Shown here piece by piece: positions 1 to 8,022 of a stretch of 64,000 bases of DNA; the first letter of the stretch is position 1, and each line of letters opens with the position of its first letter. The stretch is from Firmicutes bacterium ADurb.Bin193. GTDB lineage: Bacteria; Bacillota; Clostridia; Monoglobales; Firm-18. The stretch spans positions 1 through 64,000 of the forward strand of contig MWCQ01000003.1 of NCBI GenBank assembly GCA_002070105.1, written 5' to 3'. The position numbers and the translations under genes are program-made. A model generated the notes under the pieces. That model saw only the letters and a program-made list of their open reading frames with translations. It was not told where the DNA came from and made no database searches.

Positions 1-2
1 AC

Positions 3-146
3 AAATTCTATTCGCTGGAGGATTTCAAGGCTCAGCTTGCGGTGCACAACCGCAATTACAATAACTTCCCTATGCGTCCGCTAAAATGGCAATCGCCAAA
101 AACTGTTTTGCAAAATTTTTTGACCGATGGTGTAACATATCATTGA
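3..146 (+). CDS. Transposase, C-terminal fragment (IS3/IS481-like)
   Basis: The reading frame is open from the window edge and ends in TGA at 144-146, leaving 47 residues of a C-terminus. It contains NRNYNNFPMRPLKWQSP, the end of an integrase-core (DDE) transposase of the IS3/IS481 type, where a YN..RP...W.SP stretch precedes the stop. The catalytic residues lie upstream, outside the window, so completeness cannot be judged. The exact IS family is uncertain. Confidence 0.75.
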   Translation, partial: KFYSLEDFKAQLAVHNRNYNNFPMRPLKWQSPKTVLQNFLTDGVTYH

Positions 147-156
147 CAAACCTACA
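131..156. repeat. Probable terminal end of the insertion sequence
   Basis: The transposase stop lies within a segment reading TGTAACATATCATTGACA followed by AACCTACA. IS481/IS3-type elements usually end just after the transposase stop in an imperfect inverted repeat of this kind. The partner repeat lies outside the window, so the boundary near 156 is inferred. Confidence 0.3.
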
Positions 157-208
157 TTTATATATCTCGAATTTAAAAATTTTGCAATATAAGTCACATT
201 TTAACATT

Positions 209-943
209 TTATTTATACTGTTTGTATTGATTAATATAATATGATTTCTTCAAAACCTTTTCATCCTCATAAGCGTTGCGGATGATTTTAATTATTCCCA
301 AGTCCCCTTCATACGCCCTGATATGCTTTTCCAAAGAGGCGAGAACCGTGTTAACCTTCTGGTCGCATTCACTTTCCAAAGCCGAGATTTCGCCTAAGTA
401 TTTTGTGGCGATTGCCTGCTGAGCTGACTTTCTCTTTTCCGGGGGTAAAGCCTTATATTCAGCAATTACTTGCCTTTCCAAATCCCCCAATGCGCTTATA
501 AAGGTTGCCTTCAAAACATACATCTCCGAAATATGCTCATTTATTCCTTTGCTAAGCTCATCCTCATCGTCGGCAATGGTGCTTTGACCGGGCAAAGTTA
601 CATCACCCGAAGGGGGAGTTGCCCCGCTGCTTTGTTCTGCGGTTTTTTGGTCGCCGCCCGTTATCCTGCTTATTGCCTCCTCAACGCTAATCTCACCGCG
701 CCTTATTTGTTCTTCCTCATCGTGCGTAAAATCCCTGATTACTCCCGCTTTGCCGGTATACGCCTCAACCTCTTTTTCAACGGCCTTCTTGTTGCTCTCA
801 ATTTTCTGTGCAAGCTCATCACTGCTATATCTTATTGATGCAACAAATGATACAATGTTGTTCCTCTGCCAAAATGCCAATCCGCCGACAGCGACAATCA
901 GCACCAGAAATATGACCGAAAAAATCTTCAACGCCCTTTTCAT
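209..943 (-). CDS. Membrane-anchored protein of unknown function
   Basis: This is a 244-residue protein. Residues 1-6 are basic, and about 7-25 form one hydrophobic segment (signal anchor). The rest is hydrophilic and rich in Glu, Lys and Ala, with predicted helices at about 40-100 and 130-235 and a Gly/Pro/Ser-rich linker near 105-120. The bulk therefore probably sits outside the membrane as a coiled-coil-like domain. The start follows a GGGAGGG ribosome site. I recognise no family. It follows the SLH gene on the same strand but is separated from it by a stem-loop, so it probably has its own transcript. Confidence 0.6.
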   Translation of the reverse strand: MKRALKIFSVIFLVLIVAVGGLAFWQRNNIVSFVASIRYSSDELAQKIESNKKAVEKEVEAYTGKAGVIRDFTHDEEEQIRRGEISVEEAISRITGGDQKTAEQSSGATPPSGDVTLPGQSTIADDEDELSKGINEHISEMYVLKATFISALGDLERQVIAEYKALPPEKRKSAQQAIATKYLGEISALESECDQKVNTVLASLEKHIRAYEGDLGIIKIIRNAYEDEKVLKKSYYINQYKQYK

Positions 944-1015
944 GCCGATATCCCTCCCTTGGGCAACAAAATGTTAAAAGCATACAAATGTCTATAAAAT
1001 ATCTATACAGGCTAC

Positions 1016-1048
1016 AAACCGCAGTAAAACTTCTTTTTACTGCGGTTT
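1016..1048 (-). terminator. Stem-loop terminator after the SLH gene
   Basis: A 13-bp perfect inverted repeat (AACCGCAGTAAAA at 1017-1029, TTTTACTGCGGTT at 1035-1047) with a 5-nt loop lies between the SLH gene and the membrane-anchored protein gene. The T-tract is short, so efficiency is uncertain. Confidence 0.55.
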
Positions 1049-1083
1049 AATAGATAACCCAGTCAGTTTTTTATGTGATTTAA

Positions 1084-2736
1084 TTATTTCTGGACATATA
1101 CAATTTTCTTTAATGACACTTTATCAAGCGGAATATGTATATCCTCTATTTTCTGACCAGTTACGATATCCCCGTAAAACACAAGACCCTTTTCTGCGGG
1201 CGGAGCGTTCTCAACATCAAACCTGCCTTTGAAAATATCCTTTAATGACAAGTTTGACGGGTTTTCTAAAATCTCGCATTTTATTCTTATGGTTGCTCCG
1301 TTCCCGTTATCGCACACAAGTGAGGGATAGTATGTAATCGCGATTTTTACATCTGTGTCACGCTCTATTGATTTATCCAAATCATTTAGCATATTTATAA
1401 AAACAAAACCGAATTCCCTTGAAAAGTTATATGAGTCAACAGGTTTCTTTTCTGCATTGCTGTCGGCAAACGGCTCGGTATAAACTTCATTCGGAATACC
1501 CTCAAGTATGCACCTGAAATCCTTGTAATTTTCGGGATATCCGCTTATGTCTTTTCTGATTTTCGAATTTTTGATTATCTGCTGAGTTTTATTGAATTCC
1601 GTCGTAAATTCCGACTCGGAACCGATAAGATTGTCAAGCTGAAGAAGAATACAGGTAAATTCCTTTAGCGTTACCGGCTTATCGGGAGAAATCGACCCGT
1701 CGGCATAAAGCGAAACGCCGTTTTCGAAGGAGTATGTCAGGCAAATATTCTCCATTGTCTTTTCAAGCGGACCGATATCTTTGTAATAATTGTCCGTTCT
1801 GCCATAGCGAACCGCCGTGCGGGATTTCCTTATCATGTTGTAGGTAAGCGCAACAAGCGTATCGCGCACATTGGCGGGCTTATCGATAAATTCCTTATTT
1901 ATTTTATCCTCACCTATACAGTTGGTTCCGATTATGTATAGATCAGATGAATATTCATGCTCAAAAGGCTTCTTGGTCGGGTATTTCGAATATGTAAGAT
2001 TATACTCCTCAGAGCCGAGGCGTACAGCCGCCCTCGCCATCTCACCGTTTGTAATGGTTTTGTTTTCGTCATATTGCATATTGTCAAAAAGCCTTACGCT
2101 TTCAAAAAACCTCTTCAGACTTTCGGAGGATACGGTGTCAACAAAATTTTTCTTCGGGCTGTTTTCATTTATGCTTCTCGCCCTGACAATAAGAACGGCA
2201 GCCTCCGCTCTTGACAATGAATCACCAAGTCTAAGATTCATTCCGTCATCTCCGACCATAATCCCATTCGTATAACCCCATGCAACAGGGTCCTTATCGG
2301 CGCTTTGAGCTGTTACAATCGAAGGGGCAATTACGCCCTTTACGCTTCCGTTACGCTTCCATATAAGTCTTAATACATCGCCTCTTGTAATGGCGGCTTC
2401 AGGATTAAATTTATTATCCTCACCCTCAAGACCGGAAGTCATTATATATTCATAGCCCCAATAAGACGGAGGAACATCACTAAAATCCCTTGTTCGCCTG
2501 TCCGAACCCATACCGAGCATTTTCACGAATTCAGCGCGTGATACGGTATTTGCGGGCTTAAACTGACCATCGTCAAACCCCTTAACCGTTCCGTCTTCTA
2601 CCAAAGCAGCAACAGCCGTATATGCCCAGTGGTCCTGTGCAAGGTCGGGAAAAGAAGCCTGCGCACCCATAACCGATAGTGCAGTCATTAAAGAGATACA
2701 AATAAGTGTTGCACAGAATAAAGCTTTTCTCAACAT
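1084..2736 (-). CDS. SLH-domain cell-surface protein
   Basis: This is a secreted protein of about 550 residues. An ATG 12 codons further upstream is possible, but the ATG at 2736 is preceded by TTAGGAGAG at good spacing and opens directly with a signal peptide (LRKALFCATLICISLMTAL...A). Two clear S-layer homology motifs follow: FPDLAQDHWAYTAVAALVEDG with GFDDGQFKPANTVSRAEF, then FSDVPPSYWGYEYI. A third is weaker. SLH domains bind pyruvylated secondary cell-wall polymer and anchor proteins at the surface. The C-terminal about 350 residues match nothing I know. The gene lies downstream of the kinase/PqqD peptide operon on the same strand, but the gap of about 165 bases makes co-transcription uncertain. 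Confidence 0.8.
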   Translation of the reverse strand: MLRKALFCATLICISLMTALSVMGAQASFPDLAQDHWAYTAVAALVEDGTVKGFDDGQFKPANTVSRAEFVKMLGMGSDRRTRDFSDVPPSYWGYEYIMTSGLEGEDNKFNPEAAITRGDVLRLIWKRNGSVKGVIAPSIVTAQSADKDPVAWGYTNGIMVGDDGMNLRLGDSLSRAEAAVLIVRARSINENSPKKNFVDTVSSESLKRFFESVRLFDNMQYDENKTITNGEMARAAVRLGSEEYNLTYSKYPTKKPFEHEYSSDLYIIGTNCIGEDKINKEFIDKPANVRDTLVALTYNMIRKSRTAVRYGRTDNYYKDIGPLEKTMENICLTYSFENGVSLYADGSISPDKPVTLKEFTCILLQLDNLIGSESEFTTEFNKTQQIIKNSKIRKDISGYPENYKDFRCILEGIPNEVYTEPFADSNAEKKPVDSYNFSREFGFVFINMLNDLDKSIERDTDVKIAITYYPSLVCDNGNGATIRIKCEILENPSNLSLKDIFKGRFDVENAPPAEKGLVFYGDIVTGQKIEDIHIPLDKVSLKKIVYVQK

Positions 2737-2901
2737 AAGTAACTCTCCTAACAGAAATTTTTTCTTTAGCATGAGTAAACGCTGATTAATTTAGTAACAT
2801 CAATAAAACTAAAGCTTCACAAAGATGTCCCCTGTTTTAAAACTTGTTTAGACGGCGGGTTCCGGTTCGTTCCTCAAGCGGAGGATATATCACCCGTTTT
2901 A

Positions 2902-3765
2902 TTATAATCCCAATTCGTTTTTAACCATACGGACCGCTTCCTCCGACACATTGCAGGACAACTGATATATCGGAACTTCCCTAACCATTTTTCCGATAAA
3001 ATCAAGGCTTAACTCCAAAAGCTCAGGCATTACGGATTTTCTTGTTTCGTTAAGCAACCTTGTAAAAGCCTGTCCGCCGCTGAGTTTTCTTATTGCATTG
3101 TCACTGTTTTGTTCAATAAAAACAATAGCGCGAAGCGGGGCAACGCAATTTTGGTTTATAGCAGTACTGCCGCTCCACGGCGTCCCGAAGACATAGAATT
3201 GATTATCAATAATCCTAAGTGCCGGAGTATCATCGTTAATAATCCTCGTACTGTCCTTATAATACTTTTTCCACAACGATGTGTGTGTGGATTTCCCGCT
3301 GCCTGAAGGGCCGGAGAACAAAATAGCGTTGTTGTTATAATCCAAAGCAGAGGAATGAAAAACAAGCCCGTTGTGCTTAAGCAGTATGTAGTAAAAAAAT
3401 TCCCCCGCAACAAAAAAAATTCTTCGCTCATTCGTTATATTAAATTCGTTTTCAAAATTGTAAAGCTGAATCTTGATTTTTGTCATATCCTTATCCATTT
3501 CGACAAGTGATACGCATTCACCGGTTATCGGGTGCTTTTGAAAAGCGGCATACCCGCCGCAGTCCGTTTCGATCCAGTTCCATCTGTGGATTCTCTTATA
3601 TACCTTCCCTTTCGGAAGGATTATGTTGTCATTGCTTCGATAGAATATGTCAACATCGCTGCGTCCCCGGTTATGAGCAGCATACTCGTTCATTCGCATG
3701 CGAAAGAAATCATAATCTATACCTTTGTAATCCAGAACTAAATTCGCAATTCTGTAACGGCTCAA
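2902..3765 (-). CDS. HPr-kinase-like kinase (PadeK-type accessory kinase)
   Basis: This protein of about 287 residues carries an HprK-type P-loop (FSGPSGSGKSTHTSLW), a following acidic INDDTPAL motif and GTPWSGS, the arrangement of the HPr kinase/PEP-carboxykinase fold. In paeninodin-type lasso clusters, relatives of this family phosphorylate a C-terminal Ser of the precursor peptide. The classical N-terminal domain of HPr kinase is missing, so carbon catabolite control is unlikely. I prefer the TTG at 3765, which follows AAAAGGGTG and begins LSRYRIANLV; an ATG at 3816 has no ribosome site. It is the last gene of the peptide operon, separated from the precursor by a long perfect stem-loop. 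Its substrate is inferred from position. Confidence 0.75.
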   Translation of the reverse strand: MSRYRIANLVLDYKGIDYDFFRMRMNEYAAHNRGRSDVDIFYRSNDNIILPKGKVYKRIHRWNWIETDCGGYAAFQKHPITGECVSLVEMDKDMTKIKIQLYNFENEFNITNERRIFFVAGEFFYYILLKHNGLVFHSSALDYNNNAILFSGPSGSGKSTHTSLWKKYYKDSTRIINDDTPALRIIDNQFYVFGTPWSGSTAINQNCVAPLRAIVFIEQNSDNAIRKLSGGQAFTRLLNETRKSVMPELLELSLDFIGKMVREVPIYQLSCNVSEEAVRMVKNELGL

Positions 3766-3910
3766 GATACAACACCCTTTTAGCTTATACAATTCATGAT
3801 ATACGCTTTTACTCATAATTTTACAGCCGGATAAAAAAGCGACCTATGTCAAGCCGATGCATTTTCCGACATTTCACAGTTATTCCATATTAATTAAATC
3901 AGTCAATAAT

Positions 3911-3944
3911 ACCATAAAGCCAAGGCAAGCCTTGGCTTTATGGT
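3911..3944. other. Perfect 15-bp stem-loop between precursor and kinase genes
   Basis: The arms ACCATAAAGCCAAGG and CCTTGGCTTTATGGT flank a 4-base loop without mismatch. It begins 8 bases after the precursor stop. No T-tract follows on the minus strand, so it looks less like a simple terminator than an attenuator or a 3'-end stabiliser that would raise precursor mRNA over kinase mRNA. Confidence 0.7.
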
Positions 3945-3952
3945 CTGTTATT

Positions 3953-4117
3953 TTATTCGCTTAGCGAACCTTCACCTAAATTCAATATTTCCATTTGAGG
4001 ATTTGAAAGTGAAGCAGGATCTCCTAAGTTATATGTTGTGGTGTTACCATAGTTCGCTATGTTTTCCGAAACCCGGATTTGAACTATCTCTAATGTCGGT
4101 TTCTGATACTTTTTCAT
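3953..4117 (-). CDS. Small precursor-like peptide with lasso-type leader (54 aa)
   Basis: This 54-codon gene has one of the strongest ribosome sites in the window (GGAGGAGG, 6 bases before ATG). It begins MKKYQKPTLEIVQI. Precursors of paeninodin-family lasso peptides begin the same way, and the YxxP..L leader motif is what their PqqD-like partner binds. The presumed core is polar and rich in Ser, Thr, Asn and Gly, has no Cys, and ends GEGSLSE. Its neighbours encode a PqqD-like protein, a peptidase, an ABC exporter and a kinase, so it is the likely substrate of all four. No lasso leader protease or cyclase is present, so a simple lasso product is not supported. A non-modified structural peptide remains possible. 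Confidence 0.8.
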   Translation of the reverse strand: MKKYQKPTLEIVQIRVSENIANYGNTTTYNLGDPASLSNPQMEILNLGEGSLSE

Positions 4118-4142
4118 TATATCCTCCTCCTATTCCTAATTA

Positions 4143-5240
4143 TTAATTAAATTCAACCGGATCACCATAATCAACCGTAATGTTACCCTCTGAATCCTTA
4201 GTCATTAAATACAATCTTGTATAGTATTTTTCGGTTGGGCTAAGGTAACCCTTGCCACCGTCTTCCAATTTTACCGCAAATCTGCCGTCCCAACCTCTGT
4301 TTAAGGCCTTGTATTTGTTAATTCCGGTTGCTTTATCTGCACCATCATTAAATCCGTCAACAACATTATCGCCAAACGAAACCTTTATTGTAGCATCGAA
4401 GGAGGACATGTCAGCATTATAAGCAGGATTGTAATAAAGAACTATGCCGAATTCATATTCATCATCATCCAGTGCCGGATCAACGGTAACCACACCAAAG
4501 GTTATGGCAGTATCGCCTGCAGTATGGTCAAAGACAGAACCTCCGCCAATCCAATTGCTTGCAGGTTCACCGGCAGGTTTAAATGTAACCGCCAAAGTAG
4601 TACTTCCGTCATCGGCAATACCGGTAGCGGTAAAGTATCCGAATCCGCCTGCTCCGATAATTACATTGTTAAGCGAAACCGGAACGCCTTTGTATGTTAT
4701 TGTGTCAATTGAGTATCCGTCATCGGGATCAATTTTGAAAATCGCTTCGTTTCCGATAACCCAAGCATCGTCAACACTTGCTTCGGAAGTTTCGCTATAA
4801 AGAATTACATCTCCACCGGCACCGGCTGTTACAGCTACATTGAAAGCTTCGAATTCATCTGTACCGCCGCCTGCAACCTCTATAGTATCTGCGCTTGAAC
4901 CTAAACGAACAACGGTTTTGCCAACCTTGTCAAAATCCGCAACATAATTAAATTCAGCGGTTCCGTCAGCCTCTACGCTTTTCTGGTCAACAAAAATAAC
5001 ATTGTTGCCGGCTCCGCCAACCGTCAGAGGTGTTTTAGAGTTATACGCCAAATAAGTAGCCTCCGAACCAGCAGTTGCGTCTTGAACAATTGTATTAACG
5101 GCAACGGTAGCATCCCCCATGTTATAAACCGTTGTTGTGTTGTGAGTTGCTGCTAAAGCACTCATAGCGGTACTTAATATAATCATTGCTACTGCTGTCA
5201 TTACCGCAAAGAATTTCTTAAAAATTTGCCTTTTTCTCAT
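4143..5240 (-). CDS. Secreted acidic beta-rich protein of the peptide operon
   Basis: This 365-residue protein has a classical signal peptide (basic MRKRQIFKK, hydrophobic core, cleavage near LSTAMSALA-A). The mature part is acidic and rich in Gly, Asp, Thr and Val, has no Cys, and is probably all beta. The mature N-terminus reads ATHNTTTVYNMGDA, which resembles NTTTYNLGDPA in the downstream precursor peptide. No known catalytic motif is visible. It lies between the exporter gene and the precursor gene with only 25 bases to the latter, so it is almost certainly co-transcribed. It may be a second substrate or the partner of the peptide; this is inference. Confidence 0.7.
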   Translation of the reverse strand: MRKRQIFKKFFAVMTAVAMIILSTAMSALAATHNTTTVYNMGDATVAVNTIVQDATAGSEATYLAYNSKTPLTVGGAGNNVIFVDQKSVEADGTAEFNYVADFDKVGKTVVRLGSSADTIEVAGGGTDEFEAFNVAVTAGAGGDVILYSETSEASVDDAWVIGNEAIFKIDPDDGYSIDTITYKGVPVSLNNVIIGAGGFGYFTATGIADDGSTTLAVTFKPAGEPASNWIGGGSVFDHTAGDTAITFGVVTVDPALDDDEYEFGIVLYYNPAYNADMSSFDATIKVSFGDNVVDGFNDGADKATGINKYKALNRGWDGRFAVKLEDGGKGYLSPTEKYYTRLYLMTKDSEGNITVDYGDPVEFN

Positions 5241-5278
5241 TAAACTTCCCCCTTGCTAATATTATTATTATAATTATT

Positions 5279-6952
5279 TTATAAAGCTGACAATTTAAAT
5301 TTGCAGTCATTTATCAAAACCGATTTATTGCAAATTTCAAATGCTGCCTTCCTGTGGGAAACAATAATGCAAGTTTTGTCCCTTGTATTCTTAATGTTTG
5401 CAAGCAGAGCGGCTTCCGTTTTTTCATCCAGAGCGGATGTGGCCTCGTCCAGAAGAATAATCGGAGCGTCGTGGTATAATGCCCTTGCAACCGCAATCCT
5501 CTGTATCTGACCTTCCGATAACCCCAGGCCCTTTTCACCCAAAACGGTATCAAGTTTGTCGGGCAGGGAATCGATAAACTCCCAAATCTCAGCCGTTTTT
5601 GCACATTCAACAATATATTCGTCATCTAACGCCTTATCGGAAAAACTTATGTTGTCACGAATTGTACCCGACAGTATCATATTGCCCTGAGGAACATAGG
5701 CGAAAATCCCCCGTGTCCTCCTTCCGAGCGCAATCCTTTCACCGTTTTTCAGTTTTATGTATATTTCTCCGCTTGTAGGCGAGATTATACCGAGTAAAAG
5801 CTTTAGAAATGTACTTTTTCCTATTCCGGAACTTCCGCCGACTGCAATGAAATCGCCCTTTTTTATGATTAAATCCGTTTGATCCAAAACGCCGGTGTTG
5901 TCATATGCAAAAGAAACATTGTTAAATACAATTTCCTCCGCATCGCGGTAAATACGCTCACAGTCAAGTTCGGAGCAGCTACTGTCCTCTTCGTCCGGCA
6001 AGTCTAAAATTTCCATAATCCTTTCGGCGGATACAATCATCGAAAAATACCTCGGAACTATCGATGAAAGACTGCGAAACGGTATTTGAATCTGACCCAC
6101 CAGCTGAAGCATTGCGGTTAAAGTTCCGAATGTAATAACACCCGTCAAAATCCTGTATGCGCCCCATGCAAGCGCAAAGTAAAATACGATTGTTGCCGCT
6201 ATGTAAAACAGAATATTCGCCGCTATACTAACATTATTCCTCTTTATGTTGTATCTGTAATTCTCATTTTGCAACTCTGTCGAGTGATTCACAACGGCTT
6301 TTTCATTGCCGAAGGATTTTATAACGAGAATATTCTGCAAACACTCCTGCATAAACGAACGGGTTTTTCCATCGCTTTCCTGACACTTTTTTTGAAGTCC
6401 CTTCATTCGTCTGCGGTATATATACGAAGCCATCAGTACAACCGGGCCAATCGCCAAACATATTAAAGCAAAAGTCATGTCCAAGGAGAACAAAGCCACA
6501 AAACTTAAGACAATCCTGACCAAAAACCCCAAAACATTCGGAATAATTTCTACCACGGCGCCCGACACGAAGCTTATATCACTGTTGAGCCGATTGATAA
6601 GTTCGCCCGAATGATAATTGTTTACGCTTGTGTAATCCTTCATAAGAAGATTGCCGAAAAGCTTTTTTCGCATTGACATCGCAAATCTTCCGACTATTCT
6701 TATGTCAAGGGTTGAAACCAAAACCTGAAGAACAAGCTGTGCCGCAATGAGGATTGCCAGTTTGATGCTTTCAGTTACAACATTATTGCTTAAACTTCCG
6801 ACCGCGGCATCAATTACATTCTTTGAAACCAATGCGAAGCTTACACTTAACGAGGAAAGCAGTATTCCAAAAATCGAAAGCAATATTATGGCAGGTATTA
6901 TACGCCTTGATTCACCGTATATCCATTTCAGCGCCGAAAAATCGCTTTTCAC
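5279..6952 (-). CDS. ABC exporter, fused membrane and ATPase domains
   Basis: This is a 557-residue half-transporter. The membrane domain spans about 20-300 with six hydrophobic segments. The ATPase at about 330-557 has Walker A GGSSGIGKST, Q-loop YVPQGN, signature LSEGQIQRIAVARAL, Walker B IILLDEATSALDE and switch His in IIVSHRKA. There is no N-terminal C39 protease domain, so leader removal must be done by another protein. The upstream reading frame is open, but I chose the GTG at 6952: it overlaps the TGA of the peptidase gene by four bases (GTGA) and follows AAGGTGG. It probably exports the operon's peptide. Confidence 0.85.
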   Translation of the reverse strand: MKSDFSALKWIYGESRRIIPAIILLSIFGILLSSLSVSFALVSKNVIDAAVGSLSNNVVTESIKLAILIAAQLVLQVLVSTLDIRIVGRFAMSMRKKLFGNLLMKDYTSVNNYHSGELINRLNSDISFVSGAVVEIIPNVLGFLVRIVLSFVALFSLDMTFALICLAIGPVVLMASYIYRRRMKGLQKKCQESDGKTRSFMQECLQNILVIKSFGNEKAVVNHSTELQNENYRYNIKRNNVSIAANILFYIAATIVFYFALAWGAYRILTGVITFGTLTAMLQLVGQIQIPFRSLSSIVPRYFSMIVSAERIMEILDLPDEEDSSCSELDCERIYRDAEEIVFNNVSFAYDNTGVLDQTDLIIKKGDFIAVGGSSGIGKSTFLKLLLGIISPTSGEIYIKLKNGERIALGRRTRGIFAYVPQGNMILSGTIRDNISFSDKALDDEYIVECAKTAEIWEFIDSLPDKLDTVLGEKGLGLSEGQIQRIAVARALYHDAPIILLDEATSALDEKTEAALLANIKNTRDKTCIIVSHRKAAFEICNKSVLINDCKFKLSAL

Positions 6953-7437
6953 AGGCTTTTCCACCTTTGCCCCGACAATGCGCTCCGCAAGCCTTTTAAT
7001 ATTTTGACAATTATAAACCTGTTGGGCATAAACAGAACCCACAGAAAACTGTAAATCTTGTAAAGAGGATTGTTGCAGGAGATATGCTTCCCTTTTCTGA
7101 AAATACTTTCAACGGTAGCAATAACCTGTTTTGGATAAACCGGGTATTCCGTAACCGTTTCAAAGTCACCCGCCAAAACCATCGCACCGTCTTCTTTAAT
7201 CCCCACAACCCTGTGAAGTATGTATTCGCCGTTTTCTCGTTTATAAAGTATAATATCATATTTTGATATGGTTGATTTCTTCTTTATTATTACACTGTCA
7301 ATGCTGGTCCTCAAAAGAGGGTACATACTGTTGCCTGTGATCGTAAGCTTAACGCGCGAGCCGCTGTTTAAAATATCAAGAAACAGAGGAGATAAAGTCG
7401 CAATGCTTTTTGTTAAAGTTTTTTCGTTCTTTTTCAA
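6949..7437 (-). CDS. S26-type signal peptidase-like protein
   Basis: This 162-residue protein has the nucleophile box GNSMYPLL (residues about 36-43) and the second box YILHRVVGI, where His replaces the Lys of bacterial signal peptidase I, as in SipW/ER-type enzymes. GDFE further on matches the family's last box. A hydrophobic stretch near the C-terminus (IYSFLWVLFMPNRFIIVKI) would anchor it. It begins with TTG 7 bases after the PqqD-like gene and overlaps the exporter gene by four bases, so the three are co-translated. Members of this family recur beside PqqD-like and HprK-like genes in Bacillota. It is the best candidate for processing the precursor or the secreted partner. Confidence 0.8.
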   Translation of the reverse strand: MKKNEKTLTKSIATLSPLFLDILNSGSRVKLTITGNSMYPLLRTSIDSVIIKKKSTISKYDIILYKRENGEYILHRVVGIKEDGAMVLAGDFETVTEYPVYPKQVIATVESIFRKGKHISCNNPLYKIYSFLWVLFMPNRFIIVKILKGLRSALSGQRWKSL

Positions 7438-7444
7438 GCTGATA

Positions 7445-7711
7445 TTAAACGACCAGGTCTTTCTCTCTTAAAATTTTAACAAACTCCTCTACATCGCGCC
7501 TTGCGGTTTCTTCGTCTACATCTTCATATTCATTTACAACAGCTTCGATTAACTGTTCCTCGCTCTTGTCCTCGCCGAGTTCTTTCCATAGGAACATGCC
7601 GGTTTTATTCAGAACAATCATAGAGTTGAAATCAACTAAATTTTCACCGACAGGAATAACAACACAGTCCCCTTCTATTTCCTTCAGCAGGAAGCCATCT
7701 TTAATTTTCAT
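7445..7711 (-). CDS. PqqD-like peptide chaperone (RiPP recognition element)
   Basis: This 88-residue protein has the PqqD pattern: a beta-hairpin region with FNSMIVLNKTGMFLWKEL, then helices (LIEAVVNEYEDVDEETARRDVEEFVKIL in part) and a final beta strand. PqqD folds bind the leader of ribosomally made peptides and hand them to modifying enzymes; in lasso systems this is protein B1. The leader motif YxKPxLE of the peptide at 3953-4117 fits this role. It is the first gene of the operon, with GGAGGATAG before ATG and a near-consensus promoter 36-64 bases upstream. Confidence 0.85.
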   Translation of the reverse strand: MKIKDGFLLKEIEGDCVVIPVGENLVDFNSMIVLNKTGMFLWKELGEDKSEEQLIEAVVNEYEDVDEETARRDVEEFVKILREKDLVV

Positions 7712-7746
7712 GAGCTATCCTCCTGTGTTCCTTAATGAATGATAAT

Positions 7747-7775
7747 ATTTTACCATACGAACAAGCATAAGTCAA
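7747..7775 (-). promoter_or_regulatory. SigA-type promoter of the PqqD/peptide operon
   Basis: On the minus strand TTGACT (7775-7770), a 17-base spacer and TAAAAT (7752-7747) precede the PqqD-like gene. Confidence 0.75.
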
Positions 7776-7779
7776 CACT

Positions 7780-7985
7780 TTATTTATTGAAAATAAATAC
7801 AAAAATAATTATTTCTTTTGAACATATCATACAAAGTATAACAAAAGTTCCGACATAAATCGCGTTTTTTCAAATTGCGCAAGTATGCACAATTTTTGCG
7901 CTTTTAACAAGGCTTCTTTGAAGCCGGTTTTAGCCGAAACAACTTGTACACCAGAATTATATACTAAATAATGGAATAAGTCAAG
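7780..7985 (-). promoter_or_regulatory. Upstream promoter and hairpin-rich leader of the peptide operon
   Basis: A second promoter, TTGACT (7985-7980), 17 bases, TATAAT (7962-7957), reads toward the PqqD-like gene about 245 bases away. The transcript would contain GGCTTC-AAA-GAAGCC (near 7910-7925) and a GCGCAA/TTGCGC pairing near 7875-7902. No convincing reading frame lies in it. It is either a cis-acting leader or a small RNA. Confidence 0.5.
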
Positions 7986-8022
7986 CCCCTTTTTTAAAAA
8001 AATTGATAATAAATTGCGTGCA

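Noticed and set aside
3940-4146. Plus-strand 68-codon reading frame in the precursor region
   Set aside because: It lies antisense to the precursor gene, has no ribosome site and resembles no protein. The minus-strand peptide has a strong site and fits its neighbours.
2902-7711. A complete lasso-peptide cluster
   Set aside because: The leader, PqqD-like protein, exporter and kinase fit, but no transglutaminase-like B2 protease and no asparagine-synthetase-like C cyclase occur in the window.
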